64,000 bases of DNA from Tepidimonas taiwanensis (GTDB lineage: Bacteria; Pseudomonadota; Gammaproteobacteria; Burkholderiales; Burkholderiaceae_C): NCBI RefSeq assembly GCF_020162115.1, contig NZ_CP083911.1, positions 2,604,001 through 2,668,000 on the forward strand, in the 5' to 3' direction. Positions 17,070 through 25,795 of this stretch are shown here, piece by piece; position 1 is the first letter of the stretch; each line of letters starts with the position of its first letter. The notes below the pieces were generated by a model. That model did not search any database. It was not told the DNA's origin and saw nothing but the letters and a program-made list of their open reading frames with translations. Both the position numbers and the translations under genes were made by a program.

Positions 17070-18218
17070 ATGACCCTGCGCAAAACCCTTTTGGCCGCCC
17101 TTGCCGCCGTCGGCCTGTCCGTCCCGGCGTGGGCCGACATCAATGTCGGCGTCACCGTCTCGGCCACCGGTCCGGCCGCGTCGCTGGGCATTCCGGAGAA
17201 GAACACCTTCACGCTGATGCCCAAGACCATCGGCGGCGAGAAGGTCAACTACATCGTGCTCGACGATGCGAGCGACACGACGGCGGCCGTGACCAACACG
17301 CGCAAGCTCATCAGCGAGCACAAGGTCGACGTCGTCATCGGCTCCACCATCACGCCGAACTCGCTGGCGATGATCGACGTCGTCGCCGAAGCGCAGGTGC
17401 CGATGATCTCGATGGCGGCGTCGGCCCGCATCGTCGAGCCGGTCGACGCCAAGAAGCGCTGGGTCTTCAAGACCCCGCAGAACGACATCCAGATGGCGCT
17501 GGCGATCGCGAGCCACATGGCCGACAACGGCGTGCGCACGGTGGGCTTCATCGGCTTTGCCGATGCATATGGTGAGGGCTGGTACCAGGAGTTCGTCAAG
17601 GCCGCGGGGCTGAAAAAGCTGCAGATCGTGGCCAACGAGCGCTACAACCGCGCCGACACGTCGGTGACCGGTCAGGTGCTCAAGATCGTCTCGGCGCGGC
17701 CGGATGCGGTGCTGATCGCCGGCTCCGGTACGCCGGCGGCGCTGCCGCAAAAGACGCTGAAGGAGCGCGGTTACGCCGGCAAGATCTACCAGACGCACGG
17801 CGTGGCCAACAACGACTTCCTGCGCGTGTGCGGCAAGGATTGCGAAGGCACCTTCCTGCCCGCCGGACCGGTACTGGTGGCCGATCAGTTGCCCAATGAC
17901 CACCCGGTGAAGAAGTCGGCGCTGGCCTATGTGCAGGCGTACGAGGGCGCCTATGGCAAGGGGTCGGTCAGCACCTTCGGGGGCCATGCGTGGGATGCCG
18001 GGTTGCTGCTGGCCGCCGCCGCGCCGGAGGCGCTCAAGAAGGCCAAGCCCGGCACGCCGGCGTTCCGGGCCGCGCTGCGTGATGCGCTGGAAAACGTCAA
18101 AAACGTCGCCGGGGCGCACGGCATCTTCAACATGTCGCCCACCGACCACCTGGGTCTGGACCAGCGCGCGCGCGTGATGGTCAAGATCGAAAACGGCACC
18201 TGGAAGTACCAGCCCTGA
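17070..18218 (+). CDS. Periplasmic binding protein of branched-chain-type ABC transporter
   Basis: 382 aa. A signal peptide (MTLRKTLLAALAAVGLSVPAWA, cut before DINVG) is followed by the type I periplasmic binding fold of the LivJ/aromatic-acid group: INVGVTVSATGPAASLGIPE, VDVVIGSTITPNSLAMIDV, FIGFADAYGEGWYQEF. The position inside the paa cluster, ahead of matching permease and ATPase genes, suggests phenylacetate or a related aromatic acid as ligand; this is inference. The ATG at 17070 follows AGAGGAGA. Confidence 0.9.
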   Translation: MTLRKTLLAALAAVGLSVPAWADINVGVTVSATGPAASLGIPEKNTFTLMPKTIGGEKVNYIVLDDASDTTAAVTNTRKLISEHKVDVVIGSTITPNSLAMIDVVAEAQVPMISMAASARIVEPVDAKKRWVFKTPQNDIQMALAIASHMADNGVRTVGFIGFADAYGEGWYQEFVKAAGLKKLQIVANERYNRADTSVTGQVLKIVSARPDAVLIAGSGTPAALPQKTLKERGYAGKIYQTHGVANNDFLRVCGKDCEGTFLPAGPVLVADQLPNDHPVKKSALAYVQAYEGAYGKGSVSTFGGHAWDAGLLLAAAAPEALKKAKPGTPAFRAALRDALENVKNVAGAHGIFNMSPTDHLGLDQRARVMVKIENGTWKYQP

Positions 18219-18237
18219 TGCCCTGAGCCGCCCGTGT

Positions 18238-18300
18238 GCGCGGCCCTCGGGCCGCGCGCGCGGGGCCCCCGCAACCCGCCGGCGGCCGCACGCCGCCGGC
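18238..18300 (+). other. Tandem strong hairpins between binding-protein and permease genes
   Basis: Hairpin 1: GCGCGGCC-CTCG-GGCCGCGC (18238-18257). Hairpin 2: GCCGGCGGC-CGCAC-GCCGCCGGC (18278-18300). Neither has a T-run. Such stems in the gap after a binding-protein gene commonly protect the upstream mRNA from 3' decay, giving more binding protein than membrane subunits. That role is inferred from position. Confidence 0.55.
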
Positions 18301-18316
18301 GCCTTGGCGTGACCCC

Positions 18317-19342
18317 ATGGATCTGCAAATCGCCCTGTTCCTGGGCCAGGACGGGATCATCAACGGCGCGATCTACGCGCTGATGGCGCTGGCGCTGGTG
18401 CTCGTGTTTTCGGTGACGCGGGTGATCTTCGTGCCGCAAGGCGAGCTCGTGGCGTACGGTGCGCTCACGATGGCCGTGCTGCAGGCGGGCGGCACCCCTG
18501 CCACGCTGTGGCTGCTGCTGGCGCTGGCCGCGCTGACGCTGGCGATGGAGGCGTGGCGCCAGGCGCGCGGTGGCACCGTGGACTGGTGGGCCACGGGGCT
18601 GTGGTGCGTCCTGCTGCCGGCGCTGGCGGCGCTGGCGGTGTGGTGGCGTCCGGCGTCGCTGTTGGGACAGGCGCTCACCGTGGTGCTGATCGTCACGCCG
18701 CTCGGGCCGCTGATCTACCGCCTCGCGTTTCGGCCGCTGGCGCACGCGACCGTGCTGGTGTTGCTCATCGTCTCCGTGGCGCTGCACGGGGTGTTGATGG
18801 GGCTGGGGTTGTGGTTTTTCGGCGCCGAAGGCTCGCGTACCCCGCCGTTTTCCGAGGCGCGCTTCGAGCTCGGCGGCCTCATCGTCAGCGGCCAGTCGCT
18901 GGTGGTGCTGGGCGTCACGGTGGCGCTGGTGGTGGCGATGTTCGTCTTTTTCGAGCGCACGCTGCTGGGCAAGGCGCTGCGCGCCACCGCGATCAACCGC
19001 GTGGGCGCGCGCCTGATGGGCATCCCCACCGAGCTGTCGGGGGATTTGAGCTTTGCGCTGGCGGCCAAGATCGCCGCGATCTCGGGCCTGCTGATCGCGC
19101 CGATCACGACGATCTACTACGACACGGGCTTTCTGATCGGCCTCAAGGGGTTCGTCGCCGCGATCATCGGCGGGCTGGCGAGCTACCCGGCCGCGCTCCT
19201 CGGCGCGGTGCTGGTCGGGCAACTGGAGGCGTTCGCGTCGTTTTGGGCCAGCGCCTTCAAAGAGGTGCTGGTGTTTACGCTGATCATCCCGGTGCTGCTG
19301 TGGCGCTCGCTGCGCAGCCACCACGTGGAGGAAGAGGAATGA
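18317..19342 (+). CDS. Branched-chain-type ABC transporter permease (LivH-like)
   Basis: 341 aa with about eight hydrophobic segments. It opens DGIINGAIYALMALALVLVF, the LivH-family N-terminus, and has VIFVPQGELVAYGALTMAVL and, near the end, GFVAAIIGGLASYPAALLGA, the EAA-like loop contacting the ATPase. An insert of about 70 residues between the second and third core helices (about 75-130) makes it longer than typical LivH (about 290-308 aa). Its TGA overlaps the ATG of the next gene. Confidence 0.9.
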   Translation: MDLQIALFLGQDGIINGAIYALMALALVLVFSVTRVIFVPQGELVAYGALTMAVLQAGGTPATLWLLLALAALTLAMEAWRQARGGTVDWWATGLWCVLLPALAALAVWWRPASLLGQALTVVLIVTPLGPLIYRLAFRPLAHATVLVLLIVSVALHGVLMGLGLWFFGAEGSRTPPFSEARFELGGLIVSGQSLVVLGVTVALVVAMFVFFERTLLGKALRATAINRVGARLMGIPTELSGDLSFALAAKIAAISGLLIAPITTIYYDTGFLIGLKGFVAAIIGGLASYPAALLGAVLVGQLEAFASFWASAFKEVLVFTLIIPVLLWRSLRSHHVEEEE

Positions 19343-21213
19343 GCGCCGACACGACCGCCCGCGCGGGCACGGGGGCGAGCGCCACGCCGCGCGTGAGCCA
19401 GCGCGCGCTCACCATCGGCTTCGTGCTGCTGCTGGCCGCCGCCTGGGGTGTGCTGCCCGACTTCACGATCACGCTGCTCAACTACATCGGGCTGCACGCG
19501 CTCGTCGCGCTGGGGCTGGTGATGCTCACCGGCATCGGCGGCATGACCTCGTTCGGGCAGGCGGCGTTCGTCGGGCTGGGCGCGTATGCCACCGCCTGGG
19601 TGTGCACCGCGCCGGAGGTGGCCGCCGCGCTGTCGGGCCTGCCGGCGGCCGCGCTGCCGTGGGTGGGGCTGGCGTTGGGGCTGGCGCTGACGCTGGCGAT
19701 CGCCTGGGGGCTGGGCGCCGTGACGCTGCGCCTGGGCGGTCACTACCTGCCGCTGGCCACGATCGCGTGGGGCTTGAGCCTGTACTTTCTGTTCGGCAAC
19801 CTCGCGTTCCTCGGCGGCCACACGGGGCTGACCGGCATCCCGCCGCTGTCGGTGGGGGGCTGGTCGCTGGCCGACCCGCGCGCGCTCGGCGTGGTGATCT
19901 GGGCGTTGCTGCTGCTGGCGGTGTGGGCGCTGCACAACCTGCTGGACTCGCGTGCCGGGCGGGCGATTCGCGCGCTCAAGGGCGGCCGCCTGATGGCGGA
20001 GTCGATGGGGGTCGACACCGCCGCGCTGCGCATCCGCGTGTTCATGCTCGCCGCGCTGCTGGCGGCGCTGTCGGGGTGGCTCTACGCGCACCTGCAGCGC
20101 TTCGTCAACCCCACCCCGTTCAACCTCAACATCGGCATCGAATACCTGTTCATGGCGGTGGTCGGCGGCTCGGGCCACCTGTGGGGGGCGCTGCTCGGCG
20201 CGACGCTGATCGCGCTGCTCAAGGAGCAGTTGCAGGACTGGCTGCCCAAGCTGTTCGGCATGAGCGGCAATTTCGAGATCATCGTCTTCGGGCTGCTGAT
20301 GATGCTGGTGCTGCAGCGTTACGCGGAGGGCCTGTGGCCGACGCTGGCCGCGTGGGCGCGCCGCGCCGGCGTGGTGCCCGCGCCGCGGCGGCTGCCGGCG
20401 CCCGCGGCACTGCCCGCGCGCACGCTGCCACCCGCCGGCACGGTGTTGATCGAAGCGCGCGAGGTCACCAAGCGCTTCGGCGGGCTGGTGGCCAACGCGC
20501 AGGTGTCGCTTCAGGTGCGCGCCGGCGAGGTGCACGCGCTCATCGGCCCCAACGGCGCGGGCAAGAGCACCTTCTTCAACATGATCTCCGGCGTCGACGA
20601 CCCGACCGAGGGCGAGGTGCGGCTGCTGGGCGAGCCGATGACCGGTCGGCCGTCGCGCGATTTCGCTGCGCGCGGGCTGGGCCGCACGTTCCAGCACGTG
20701 CGGCTGATGGGGCAGCGCTCGGTGCTCGACAACGTGGCGCTGGGCGCGCACCTGCGCGGGCGCAAGGGTTGGTGGGCGAGCATGTTCCGCCTGGACCGCC
20801 ACGAGGAGGCGGCGTTGCTGGCCGAGGCGATGCGGCAGATCGAGCGCTGCGGGCTCGCGGAGCACGCCGACACGCCCGCCGGGGCACTGCCGCTTGGCAA
20901 GCAGCGCATCGTCGAGATCGCTCGCGCGCTCGCGGGTCAGCCCGCGCTGCTGCTGCTCGACGAGCCGGCCGCAGGGCTGCGCCACCTGGAGAAGCAAGCG
21001 CTGGCGGCGCTGCTGGACCAATTGCGCCGCGAGGGCCTGGGCATCCTGATCGTGGAGCACGACATGGAATTCGTGATGAACCTGGCCGATCGCATCACCG
21101 TGCTGGACTTCGGCACCGTGATCGCGCACGGCACGCCGGCCGAGGTACAGCGCGACCCGCGCGTGCTGCAGGCCTACCTGGGTGACGACCTCGCCGTCGG
21201 AGGGGCCGCATGA
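19339..21213 (+). CDS. Fused ABC permease-ATPase (LivM-LivG fusion)
   Basis: 624 aa. Residues about 25-350 are a LivM-type permease (LLNYIGLHALVALGLVMLTG, LRLGGHYLPLATIAWGLSLY, FMAVVGGSGHLWGALLGA). A Pro/Ala-rich linker of about 30 residues leads to a LivG-type ATPase: Walker A GPNGAGKST, Q-loop FQHVRLM, signature PLGKQRIVEIARAL (in place of the usual LSxGxQ), Walker B LLLLDEPAAGL and switch His in VEHDMEFV. The fusion fixes one permease to one ATPase. It overlaps the genes on both sides by 4 nt, so the transporter genes are coupled. Confidence 0.92.
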   Translation: MSADTTARAGTGASATPRVSQRALTIGFVLLLAAAWGVLPDFTITLLNYIGLHALVALGLVMLTGIGGMTSFGQAAFVGLGAYATAWVCTAPEVAAALSGLPAAALPWVGLALGLALTLAIAWGLGAVTLRLGGHYLPLATIAWGLSLYFLFGNLAFLGGHTGLTGIPPLSVGGWSLADPRALGVVIWALLLLAVWALHNLLDSRAGRAIRALKGGRLMAESMGVDTAALRIRVFMLAALLAALSGWLYAHLQRFVNPTPFNLNIGIEYLFMAVVGGSGHLWGALLGATLIALLKEQLQDWLPKLFGMSGNFEIIVFGLLMMLVLQRYAEGLWPTLAAWARRAGVVPAPRRLPAPAALPARTLPPAGTVLIEAREVTKRFGGLVANAQVSLQVRAGEVHALIGPNGAGKSTFFNMISGVDDPTEGEVRLLGEPMTGRPSRDFAARGLGRTFQHVRLMGQRSVLDNVALGAHLRGRKGWWASMFRLDRHEEAALLAEAMRQIERCGLAEHADTPAGALPLGKQRIVEIARALAGQPALLLLDEPAAGLRHLEKQALAALLDQLRREGLGILIVEHDMEFVMNLADRITVLDFGTVIAHGTPAEVQRDPRVLQAYLGDDLAVGGAA

Positions 21214-21959
21214 ACGCGCCGTCCAAACCCCCGCTGCTGCAGCTGCGCGGCTTCAGCGTTGCCTATGGGCCGGTGGAGGCGCTGCACCAGGTGGACCTCG
21301 ACGTGCACGAGGGCGAGATCGTCACCGTCATCGGCCCCAACGGCGCGGGCAAGACCACGCTGCTCAACGCCGCGATGGGGCTGCTGCGCTCCAGCGGCAC
21401 GCTGGCGGTGGACGGGCAGGTGGTGCCGCGGGTGAGCGTCGAGCGCATGGTCGCGCACCAGGTGGCGCTGGTGCCGGAAAAGCGCGAGCTGTTTGGCGAG
21501 ATGTCGGTCGAGGACAACCTGCTGCTGGGCGGCTTTGCGCGCTGGCGCCGGGGCGACCGCACGCAGCGCGCCCGCATGGAGGAGGTGTTTGCGATCTTTC
21601 CGCGCCTGCGCGAGCGCCGCGCGCAGATGGCGGCGACGCTCTCCGGCGGAGAGCGCCAGATGCTGGCGATCGGCCGCGCGCTGATGGCGCGGCCGCGTCT
21701 GCTGATGCTGGATGAGCCGTCGCTGGGGCTGGCACCGCTGATCGTGCGCGAGGTGCTGCACACCGTGGCGCGGCTGCGCGAGCTGGGCGTGTCGGTGCTG
21801 CTGATCGAACAAAACGCGCGCGCTGCGCTGCAGATCGCCGACCGCGGCTACGTGCTGGAGATGGGGGCGGTCGCGCTGCACGGCCCGGCCGAAGACCTGC
21901 TGCACGACCGCCGCATCATCGACACCTACCTCGGCGTCGGCGCGCGGCGCGCCGCCTGA
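21210..21959 (+). CDS. ABC transporter ATPase (LivF-like)
   Basis: 249 aa. Walker A GPNGAGKTT, Q-loop region VPEKRELFGEMSVEDNLLLG, signature LSGGERQMLAIGRAL, Walker B LLMLDEPSLGLAP and switch His replaced by Gln in LIEQNARAAL, as is normal for LivF. It is the second ATPase of the four-component transporter. The ATG at 21210 overlaps the preceding stop. Confidence 0.93.
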   Translation: MNAPSKPPLLQLRGFSVAYGPVEALHQVDLDVHEGEIVTVIGPNGAGKTTLLNAAMGLLRSSGTLAVDGQVVPRVSVERMVAHQVALVPEKRELFGEMSVEDNLLLGGFARWRRGDRTQRARMEEVFAIFPRLRERRAQMAATLSGGERQMLAIGRALMARPRLLMLDEPSLGLAPLIVREVLHTVARLRELGVSVLLIEQNARAALQIADRGYVLEMGAVALHGPAEDLLHDRRIIDTYLGVGARRAA

Positions 21960-22044
21960 TCCACCACTGTCGCGGCCGCCGGATGGTGGGGCCGCGGTGG
22001 TGTTTCCTGCCCCTCGTTTTCGCTCCCAACCGTTGCCCGCTTCC

Positions 22045-23847
22045 ATGACCACGCCCGTTTTGCACAGCTACATCGCCGGCCGCTGGTTCGGCCACACCCC
22101 CGCCCAGACCCTGCGCAGTGCTGTCAACGGCACGCCGGTGGCCGCCACGCACGCCGAGGCGATCGACTTCGGCGAGGCCCTCGCCCACGGCCGCCAAGCG
22201 GTTGGCGCGCTGCTGCAGCTCGACTTCCAGCAGCGCGCCGCGCGCCTGAAGGCGCTGGCCAAATACCTGATGGAGCGCAAGGAGACGCTATACGCCTGGT
22301 CCGCCCACACCGGCGCGACGCGCAGCGACAGCTGGATCGACATCGAAGGCGGCATCGGTACCCTGTTCGCCTACGCGAGCCTGGGGACGAACGAGCTGCC
22401 GTCGGGCAACCTGTGGCACGAAGGCCCGGTGGTGCCGCTGGGCAAGCAGGGGCGCTTCGCCGGCACGCACATCCTGGTGCCGCGCGGCGGCGTCGCGGTG
22501 CACATCAACGCGTTCAACTTCCCCGTGTGGGGGCTGCTGGAGAAATTCGCGCCGACCTTCCTGGCCGGCATGCCCTGTATCGGCAAGCCGGCCACCGCGA
22601 CGAGCTATCTGACGCAGGCGCTGGTGCGCCTGATCGTCGACAGCGGCCTGCTGCCCGAGGGCAGCCTGCAGCTCGTCATCGGCGGCACGGGTGACCTGCT
22701 GGATCGCCTGGAGGGGCCGGACGTCGTCACCTTCACCGGCTCCGCCGACACGGCGGCCAAGCTGCGCGCGCACCCCAATCTCGTGCGCCAGTCCGTCCCC
22801 TTCAACGCCGAGGCCGACTCGCTCAACTGCGCGATCCTGGCGCCGGACGTGACGCCTGACGACGAGGAGTTCGACCTCTACGTCAAGGAGGTGGTGCGTG
22901 AGATGACGGTCAAGGCGGGGCAGAAGTGCACCGCGATCCGCCGCGCGCTCGTGCCGCGGCGCCACCTGGACGCGGTGGCCGAGCGGCTGCGCGCGCGCCT
23001 GGCGAGGGTGGTGGTGGGCGATCCGGCGCTGGAGGCGGTGCGCATGGGCGCGCTGGCCAGCCACGCGCAGGTGCGCGACGTCAGCGAACGCGTCGCGGTG
23101 TTGCGCGAGGGCGCGGAGGTCGTGTGGGACGGGGGGCCGGGCTTCGCGCCGCTCGGCGACGGCACGGCCGACGGCGCCTTCATGGCCCCGGTGCTGCTGT
23201 TCAGCCGCGACCCGCACCGCCACGACGCGGTGCACGACGTCGAGGCGTTCGGGCCCGTGAGCACGCTGCTGCCGTATGACGAGCTGGACGAGGCGCTGGC
23301 GCTGGCCGCGCGCGGTCGCGGCAGCCTGGTCGGCACGCTGGTCACGCGCGATCCGCAGATCGCGGCGCGGGCGATCCCCGTCGCGGCGGCGTGGCACGGG
23401 CGGCTGCTGGTGCTGGACCGCGAGGCCGCGCCCGAATCCACCGGCCACGGCTCGCCGCTGCCGCACCTCAAGCACGGCGGCCCCGGGCGCGCCGGCGGTG
23501 GCGAGGAGCTGGGGGGGCTGCGTGCTGTCAAGCACTACCTGCAGCGCACCGCGGTGCAAGGGTCGCCGACGATGCTCGCCGCCGTCAGCGGCGAATACGT
23601 GCGCGGCGCGGCGCGCCTCGAGACCGACGTCCACCCGTTCCGCCGCTATTTCGAGGATCTGCGGATCGGCGAGAGCCTGCTCACGCACCGCCGCACGGTC
23701 ACCGAGGCCGACATCGTCGCCTTCGGTGGTATCTCGGGCGACTACTTCTACATGCACTTCGACGAGATCGCCGCGAAGGAATCGCCGTTTGGCCAGCGCA
23801 TCGCGCACGGCTATTTCGTCGCCCCTGAAATATTCATAACAGCATGA
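22045..23847 (+). pseudogene. paaZ: paaZ, 5' part: oxepin-CoA hydrolase/semialdehyde dehydrogenase cut by an IS
   Basis: Bifunctional PaaZ opens the oxepin-CoA ring with a C-terminal MaoC-type hydratase and oxidises the resulting semialdehyde with an N-terminal aldehyde dehydrogenase. The ALDH part looks intact: VHINAFNFPVWGLLEKFAPT, catalytic Glu256 (NAEADS) and Cys295 (GQKCTAIR). The MaoC part begins (FRRYFEDLRIGESLLTHRRT, IVAFGGISGDYFYMHFDE) but is broken after codon 591 by an IS. Eight or nine IS-encoded residues (APEIFITA) follow before a stop. Removing the IS and one 8-bp repeat rejoins 22045..23818 and 25457..25728 in frame as 681 codons, the length I recall for E. coli PaaZ. The ATG at 22045 opens MTTPVLHSYIAGRW. 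Confidence 0.95.
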
Positions 23848-25448
23848 TTTTTCTTGTGTTATTGTCTGTTTGCGAGTACAATTTCCCCCAGATTTGATGG
23901 TCTGATGCGCCGTTTTCTGGGAGTTTTGCGATGTTTGCCTGCCCCGCCACCGAGGACTTCTTCCGCGCCCGGCTCGATCAGATGATCGACCTGCGCCATC
24001 CGCTGGCGGTGTTGTCCTCACGCATGCCGTGGCAGGAGTTGGAAGCAAGGCTGTCGCACCTGTTCATGCGCAAAGCGCGCGCAGGTGTCGCGATGCCCGA
24101 TCTGGACCTCTTTGGCGAATCTCCGGTGCGCGCAGCTCGGGCGTCCAACGCAGGCCGACCCCGCGTGCCGCTGCGCGTGATGATCGCGCTGCTGTATCTG
24201 AAGCACGCCTTCAACGAGTCGGACGAAGGGGTGGTCGAGCGCTGGGGCGAAACCCCCACATGGCAGTTCTTCTCGGGGCGGGCGTACTTTGAACATCGCC
24301 GGCCGTGCGACGCCACGACGCTGGTGAAGTTTCGCCGGCTGCTGGGCGAAGAAGGCGTGGAAGAACTCTTGGCGCAGACCATCAACGTGGCGGTGGAAAC
24401 CGGACTCATCAAGCCGCAGGAACTCAAGCGCGTGGTGGTGGACACCACCGTACAACCCAAGGCGGTGGCGCACCCCACCGACAGCCGGCTGCTGGAGACG
24501 GCACGCACCAAGCTGGTGGAGGCGGCCAAGGCCGCCGGCATCGCCTTGAAGCAGACCTTTGCCAAGGAAGGCAAGGAGCTGGCCCGCAAGGCAGGACGCT
24601 ATGCGCACGCGCGGCAGTTTGCGCGCATGCGCCGGGTCATCAAGCGCCAGCGCACGATCGTGGCCAGGCTGCAGCGCGAGATCGAGCGCAAGGCCAGCCG
24701 CCTGGGGCAGGCCATCCAGAGTGCTCTTGGCCACACCCTCAACAAGGCGGCGCGTCTGGTGGCGCAGACTGCCAACCGAAAGACCGCCGACGGGACTCGA
24801 AAGCTCTACGCCTGGCACGCGCCGGAGGTGGAGTGCATCAACAAGGGCAAGGCCCGCTGCCCTTACGAGTTCGGCGTCAAGGTCGGCATTGCCAGCACCC
24901 TGAAGCACAGCCTCATCGTCGCAGCCCGGGCCTTCCATGGCAACCCCTACGACGGGCACACGCTGCAAGCGCAGCTGGAGCAGGCCACGATCCTGATGCA
25001 GGACACTGGCATCAAGCCCAGCACAGCGTTTGCCGATCTGGGCTACCGCGGGGTGGAAGCCGACATTGCGGATGTGCGCCTGGTGCACCGCGGCAAGATC
25101 AAGCGCCTCACGCAGCAGGAGCGCAAGCTGCTCAAGCGCCGCCAGGCCATCGAGCCGGTCATCGGGCACTTGAAGCAGGATCACCGCATGGACAGGTGCC
25201 ACCTCAAGGGCGAGCAGGGTGACCGGCTGCACGCGGTGCTGTGCGCGGCGGGCTACAACATCCGCTGGCTGCTGCGCATGATCACGAAGAAGGGCGTGCC
25301 CTTCTTGAGGCGAGCTTTTTTGCGCCTCATTGCGGCCGTGCGCCTCATCGGCCGGTGGCTCGCCCAGCGGCGGCCAACCGAGTCCAGTGGCGCCAACCCT
25401 GCCCAGCTGCGGCTAAGGGCGGCGTGAAAATGAATTTTTCAGGGACGA
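23819..25448 (+). mobile_element. 1,630-bp insertion sequence inside paaZ (IS5-like)
   Basis: The ends are imperfect inverted repeats: TCGCCCCTGAAATATTCAT at 23819-23837 and the reverse complement of 25430-25448, TCGTCCCTGAAAAATTCAT, 17 of 19 matching. The element is flanked by an exact 8-bp direct repeat CTATTTCG (23811-23818 and 25449-25456). It carries one transposase gene and is less GC-rich than its surroundings. The exact repeat and matching ends indicate a recent, intact insertion. Family assignment rests on the transposase. Confidence 0.95.
23931..25427 (+). CDS. DDE transposase, IS5-like
   Basis: 498 aa. The N-terminal region (MIDLRHPLAVLSSRMPWQEL, DLDLFGESP, MIALLYLKHAFNESDEGVVE, WGETPTWQFFSG) is that of the long IS5-type transposases. 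The DDE catalytic core is visible: first Asp in RVVVDTTVQPKAV, second in FADLGYRGVEADI, and Glu in RRQAIEPVIGHLKQDHRMDR. It cuts and joins the IS ends. The ATG at 23931 follows TGGGAG. No frameshift or stop interrupts it, so it is probably functional. IS1182 is a possible alternative family. Confidence 0.9.
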   Translation: MFACPATEDFFRARLDQMIDLRHPLAVLSSRMPWQELEARLSHLFMRKARAGVAMPDLDLFGESPVRAARASNAGRPRVPLRVMIALLYLKHAFNESDEGVVERWGETPTWQFFSGRAYFEHRRPCDATTLVKFRRLLGEEGVEELLAQTINVAVETGLIKPQELKRVVVDTTVQPKAVAHPTDSRLLETARTKLVEAAKAAGIALKQTFAKEGKELARKAGRYAHARQFARMRRVIKRQRTIVARLQREIERKASRLGQAIQSALGHTLNKAARLVAQTANRKTADGTRKLYAWHAPEVECINKGKARCPYEFGVKVGIASTLKHSLIVAARAFHGNPYDGHTLQAQLEQATILMQDTGIKPSTAFADLGYRGVEADIADVRLVHRGKIKRLTQQERKLLKRRQAIEPVIGHLKQDHRMDRCHLKGEQGDRLHAVLCAAGYNIRWLLRMITKKGVPFLRRAFLRLIAAVRLIGRWLAQRRPTESSGANPAQLRLRAA

Positions 25449-25728
25449 CTATTTCGTGCTGTCGGCGGCGGCCGGCCTGTTCGTCTCGCCCGCGCCGGGG
25501 CCGGTGCTGGCCAACTACGGGCTGGAGACGCTGCGCTTCGTCAAGCCGGTGGCGATCGGCGACACCATCCAGGCGCGCCTCACCGCCAAGCGCAAGATCG
25601 ACCGCCACAAGACCGACCCCCAGGGGCGCGGCCAAGGCGTCGTCGTCTGGGACGTGGAGGTCACCAACCAGCACGGGGAGCTGGTGGCCAGCTACGACAT
25701 CCTGACGCTCGTCGCCAAGCGCGCCTGA
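25449..25728 (+). pseudogene. paaZ: paaZ, 3' remnant (end of MaoC hydratase domain)
   Basis: After the right target repeat the frame reads YFVLSAAAGLFVSPAPGPVLANYGL and ends DILTLVAKRA. These are the last 90 or so residues of the PaaZ MaoC domain, including the substrate-tunnel segment ANYGLETLRFVKPVAIGDTI. The fragment has no start signal of its own apart from a GTG at 25456, so it is unlikely to be made as an active protein. Confidence 0.93.
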
Positions 25729-25795
25729 GCCGCGTCTGCTGCCCGGCATCCGCCCCTGATTCCGTCCCGTTCCCGCCGACTGTCTGGAGCCGACC

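Noticed and set aside
19183..21129. 648-aa minus-strand ORF opposite the ABC transporter genes
   Set aside because: Gln/Arg/His-rich shadow frame without any motif.
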